Under the pieces are notes generated by a model. That model saw nothing but the letters and a program-made list of their open reading frames with translations, was not told the origin of the DNA and ran no database searches. A program made the position numbers and the translations under genes. From the NCBI GenBank assembly GCA_963726135.1, contig CAVSBE010000008.1, positions 2,170,001 to 2,234,000 on the forward strand: 64,000 nt of DNA, given 5' to 3'. How positions within the stretch are numbered: the first letter of the stretch is position 1; each line of letters starts with the position of its first letter. Origin of the DNA: Bog-473 sp963726135 (GTDB taxonomy: Bacteria > Actinomycetota > Acidimicrobiia > Acidimicrobiales > RAAP-2). Of the stretch, positions 61,697-64,000 are shown piece by piece.

Positions 61697-62809
61697 CTAG
61701 CTGTCGTAGAGCAGGACGCCACGGATGTTCTTGCCGTCGCGCATGTCCTGGTAGCCCTGGTTGATGTCACCGAGCTTGTAGGTGCTCGTGATCATTGAGT
61801 CGAGGTCGAGCTGCCCTTCGCGGTAGAGCTTGAGCAGCTTCGGGATGTCGGAGTGGATGTTGGCCGAGCCGAAGATGCTCCCCACGACCTGCTTCTCGAG
61901 AATCGTCAGGTACATGAGGTTCATCGTCACATTCGTCTCCTCCATGGGGTGGATGTTGGTGACGACGACGCGTCCTCGCTTGGCGGTGAGACCGAGAATG
62001 GACTCCATCATCGCCCCCGAACCGACGCCCATGGCGCAGATGACCTTGTCGCACATCCGACCCCAGGTCTCCTGCTGGACGAGCGCGAACGCCTCGTCGA
62101 CCGACGCGGCCACGTGGGTCGCCCCGAAGGTCGGGGCCAGGGTGCGCTTGAGCTCGACGGGATCGATGGCGAAGATCATCTCGGCACCAGCCAGACGCGC
62201 GCCCTGGATCGCCGAGGCGCCGATCCCACCGACACCGATCACGGCGACGCTGTCCCCCGGGCGTACCTCGGCGGCGTAGACGGCTGAACCCCAGCCGGTG
62301 GTCACGCCACACCCGACCAGGCAGGCTTTGTCGAGCGGGATGTCCGGCAGGATCTTCACGCACGACGCCTGGTTCACCACCGTGTAGGGCGCGAACGTGC
62401 CGAGGCAGACCATGGTGGCAACGTCCTGCCCGCGTGCGTGATGGCGCAGGGTGCCATCCATCTGCCGCCCGGCCATGAGCACGCCGCCCACGTCGCAGAG
62501 ATTGGAGTGCCCGGTGGCGCAGGACGGGCATTTCCCGCACGCCGGTACGAAGCCGAGGACCACATGGTCCCCGGGCGCCAGCCCGGTCACGCCGGGCCCG
62601 ACCTCCTCGACGACCCCGGCGCCCTCGTGGCCGCCGATGATGGGAAGCGGAACCGGCATGTCGCCGGTCACGAGGTGCTCGTCCGAATGGCACATGCCCG
62701 ACGCGGCAAGCCGTATCAGGACCTCGCCCTCTTTCGGCGGGTCGAGCTCAATGGGCTCGACGCTCCAGCCGGCGTGGCGCTCCCACAGGACAGCGGCTTC
62801 GGTTTCCAT
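61697..62809 (-). CDS. NDMA-dependent (nicotinoprotein) alcohol dehydrogenase
   Basis: Zinc-dependent medium-chain dehydrogenase, 370 residues, of the actinobacterial NDMA-dependent type that keeps its NAD(H) tightly bound. Catalytic zinc ligands are in ASGMCHSDEHLVTG and GGHEGAGVVEEVG. The structural zinc site is in CGKCPSCATGHSNLCD. The Rossmann motif VAVIGVGGIGASAIQGARLA is near residue 190. The end YKLGDINQGYQDMRDGKNIR is characteristic. The start ATG 62807-62809 follows a strong ribosome site (GGAGGGA). A perfect 9+1+9 palindrome lies 77 bases upstream. Substrates are probably alcohols or aldehydes. Confidence 0.92.
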   Translation of the reverse strand: METEAAVLWERHAGWSVEPIELDPPKEGEVLIRLAASGMCHSDEHLVTGDMPVPLPIIGGHEGAGVVEEVGPGVTGLAPGDHVVLGFVPACGKCPSCATGHSNLCDVGGVLMAGRQMDGTLRHHARGQDVATMVCLGTFAPYTVVNQASCVKILPDIPLDKACLVGCGVTTGWGSAVYAAEVRPGDSVAVIGVGGIGASAIQGARLAGAEMIFAIDPVELKRTLAPTFGATHVAASVDEAFALVQQETWGRMCDKVICAMGVGSGAMMESILGLTAKRGRVVVTNIHPMEETNVTMNLMYLTILEKQVVGSIFGSANIHSDIPKLLKLYREGQLDLDSMITSTYKLGDINQGYQDMRDGKNIRGVLLYDS

Positions 62810-63363
62810 TTTCCCTCCCTCGGGACGACGTCACTCACGCTACAGGTCGCCATCTCTGCCGCGCCGGGCCTGGACCCAGGTGAAAGTCCGTCCGACGGAC
62901 GGACCCGTGACACCGGGAATGGCGCCTCTGCAGTGACCAGGCCGGTCGGGAATGCGATCACGACGGGTTGTGTGCGATACCGGGCGTCGAGCTTGGCCAA
63001 CGTCCGACTGACATGGGTCTTGGCGCCGGCGATGCTCAGCTGGAACGTCGAAGGCCGTACTCGTCAAGTGGTCAGCGGGCCGCCCGCCGCTCCGTCCAGA
63101 AGAGAGGCGCCCCTGGCGGGCCCTCCGCCTCCCGCGTGGCCGTCCGACCGCCGTGTCCGTCTGCTCCCGCCCTTCTTCCGTGGGCTGGGACGACAATTTT
63201 TGCTCAACGAACGACACGCTCAGGCCGACAAGAGAACCGGCCGTTGTCATTTCTCGTTCACGCCTACTTCCGACCCCGAGTGGTTTCGATCCACAAAGAA
63301 CCTGGTAGGTCGACGATCCGAGCACGGCTTTCACACATTTGCAACCGAGCGAGGGAGTCCCGG
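62810..63363. other. 554-bp intergenic region
   Basis: No frame here shows a family or a plausible start with ribosome site. It contains a 19-bp palindrome at 62886-62904. From about 63190 to 63360 the base composition is visibly lower in GC than the rest of the window (for example around GACAATTTTTGCTCAACG), then a ribosome site leads into the Ig-like protein gene. This stretch is a likely long leader or promoter of that gene. Confidence 0.6.
62886..62904. promoter_or_regulatory. 9+1+9 bp perfect palindrome upstream of the alcohol dehydrogenase
   Basis: GTCCGTCCG-A-CGGACGGAC. Each arm is two copies of a GTCCG-like unit. Located 77 bp before the dehydrogenase ATG, on either strand it could bind a dimeric repressor of TetR type. 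No regulator gene is adjacent. Confidence 0.5.
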
Positions 63364-64000
63364 ATGTCAGGCAGACGGAAGCGACGATTCAGCACTGGGC
63401 TGGCGCTGGTCGGGGGGCTCTGTGCATCTTTGGCGGCGGTTGGCTTGCCTTCTCCAGCATCCGCCTCACCGGGCATCACCCCTGTCTCGATCTCCGTGGG
63501 CTCGTCGGCCAACCCGTCCCATTTCGGCCAGGACGTCACCTACACCGCGACGTTGACGACCTCGGACTCGGGCACCCTCGATCCGAGCGACACAATCGAG
63601 TTCCAGGACAACGGGAACGACATCTTCAACTGCAACCTCCAAGCTCTGCTGAGCACCCCGACGACAGGAACCTACACGGCGACGTGTGACGAGCCCACGA
63701 ACTCCCTCTCGGTCGGTGCGCACCCGATCACAGCAATCTTCCACGGTGATTCGACCTATTCACCGGCGACCGGGCTGCTGCCCACCCAGACGGTCGATCC
63801 GGCGACGACGACGACGACGATCACCACTCCCTCCCCGGGAACGTCGATCACCTACGGCAACGAGTCGCAACTCTCCTTCGGCGTGACGGTCTCCGGTCCA
63901 CCCGGCGCCAATCAAGCTCCCTCCGGTGGCGTCAATTTGTACGACGGCGCGCCAGGACCCGACACCTTCGTGTGCTCGGCATTCATTGGTGGGGGCGGGA
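63364..64000 (+). CDS. secreted bacterial Ig-like repeat protein (3' end beyond window)
   Basis: The frame starts at ATG 63364 with the ribosome site GAGGGAG and runs 212 codons to the edge without a stop. The N-terminus MSGRRKRRFSTGLALVGGL and the Ala-rich cleavage region PSPASASPG form a Sec signal peptide. Two Ig-like (Big_3-type) domains follow: FGQDVTYTATLTTSDSGTLD with GAHPITAIFHGDSTYSPATG, then YGNESQLSFGVTVSGPPGAN. The linker is Thr-rich. It is an exported surface or extracellular protein with repeats. Codon use is looser than the neighbours, suggesting an accessory gene. Confidence 0.8.
   Translation, partial: MSGRRKRRFSTGLALVGGLCASLAAVGLPSPASASPGITPVSISVGSSANPSHFGQDVTYTATLTTSDSGTLDPSDTIEFQDNGNDIFNCNLQALLSTPTTGTYTATCDEPTNSLSVGAHPITAIFHGDSTYSPATGLLPTQTVDPATTTTTITTPSPGTSITYGNESQLSFGVTVSGPPGANQAPSGGVNLYDGAPGPDTFVCSAFIGGGG

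Noticed and set aside
62840..63334. A 164-codon minus-strand frame in the intergenic space before the Ig-like gene
   Set aside because: Its composition is Arg/Ser-rich shadow-like text without ribosome site or family features.
1..64000. CRISPR arrays, tRNA genes, insertion sequences, prophage or attachment sites
   Set aside because: No regularly spaced repeats, cloverleaf-like sequence, transposase, integrase or terminal inverted repeats were recognised on either strand.

Overview
The window is a 64-kb piece of a very GC-rich actinobacterial chromosome. Four things point to a deep-branching actinobacterium, possibly Acidimicrobiia: the ctaE-qcrCAB order, a complete 14-gene nuo operon, an mshA-ybjN-proC-rex-hemACDB neighbourhood that matches the mycobacterial order, and many leaderless-type promoters (TANNNT followed 6-9 nt later by the start codon). 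The class-level placement is inference; the phylum-level one is strong. No tRNA, rRNA, CRISPR array, insertion sequence or prophage was recognised. It reads as ordinary core chromosome with a few accessory or unusual proteins.

Layout. 1-5657 (minus): a ferritin-like diiron protein (cut by the window edge), an SCO6745-type protein, then the cytochrome bcc reductase and oxidase subunit III (ctaE-qcrC-qcrA-qcrB). 5744-8122 (minus): a HelD-type RNA-polymerase-recycling ATPase. 8234-13407 (plus): ybjQ-like, hemE, hemH, hemY and lnt. 13398-20196: a HAD phosphatase, a 1048-residue MprF/DUF2156 fusion, small proteins, a methyltransferase and a DUF2252 protein. 20201-36267 (minus): nuoA-N, read from right to left, with almost every junction a 1-8 nt overlap. 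36355-42029: a geranylgeranyl-reductase-like flavoprotein with a histone-H1-like tail, a phosphotransferase, a HIT protein, an MFS exporter and its membrane-anchored partner. 42083-49012 (minus): rex-hemA-hemC-cobA/hemD-hemB-hemL, the early haem branch under a likely redox regulator. 49064-53169 (minus): a SAM-hydrolase-family protein, proC, ybjN, mshA and an XRE regulator. 53321-57731: sodA, a DksA-type zinc finger, a class-V aminotransferase, a beta-propeller lipoprotein and a cytosolic HtrA-like protease. 57728-64000: a ribbon-helix-helix-like gene with three tandem 8-bp boxes at its promoter, two divergent citrate-synthase-like genes fused to regulatory domains, DUF4395, an NDMA-type alcohol dehydrogenase and the start of a secreted Ig-like protein.

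How the genes work together. NDH-1 reduces menaquinone, the neighbouring GGR-type flavoprotein probably saturates the menaquinone tail, the bcc-aa3 chain oxidises menaquinol, and both hem clusters supply haem for it. Rex at the head of hemACDBL would tie haem supply to NADH/NAD+. SodA and mycothiol synthesis (MshA) handle oxidative stress.

Sequence quality. At least fifteen single-frame breaks fall inside conserved genes (hemH, a methyltransferase, nuoL, nuoJ, nuoD, hemA, ybjN, mshA, sodA, dksA-like, the aminotransferase, CBS-citrate synthase), mostly at short G/C runs. Both sides of each break continue the same protein family, so I read them as assembly or sequencing indels, not real pseudogenes, and annotate each gene across its break.
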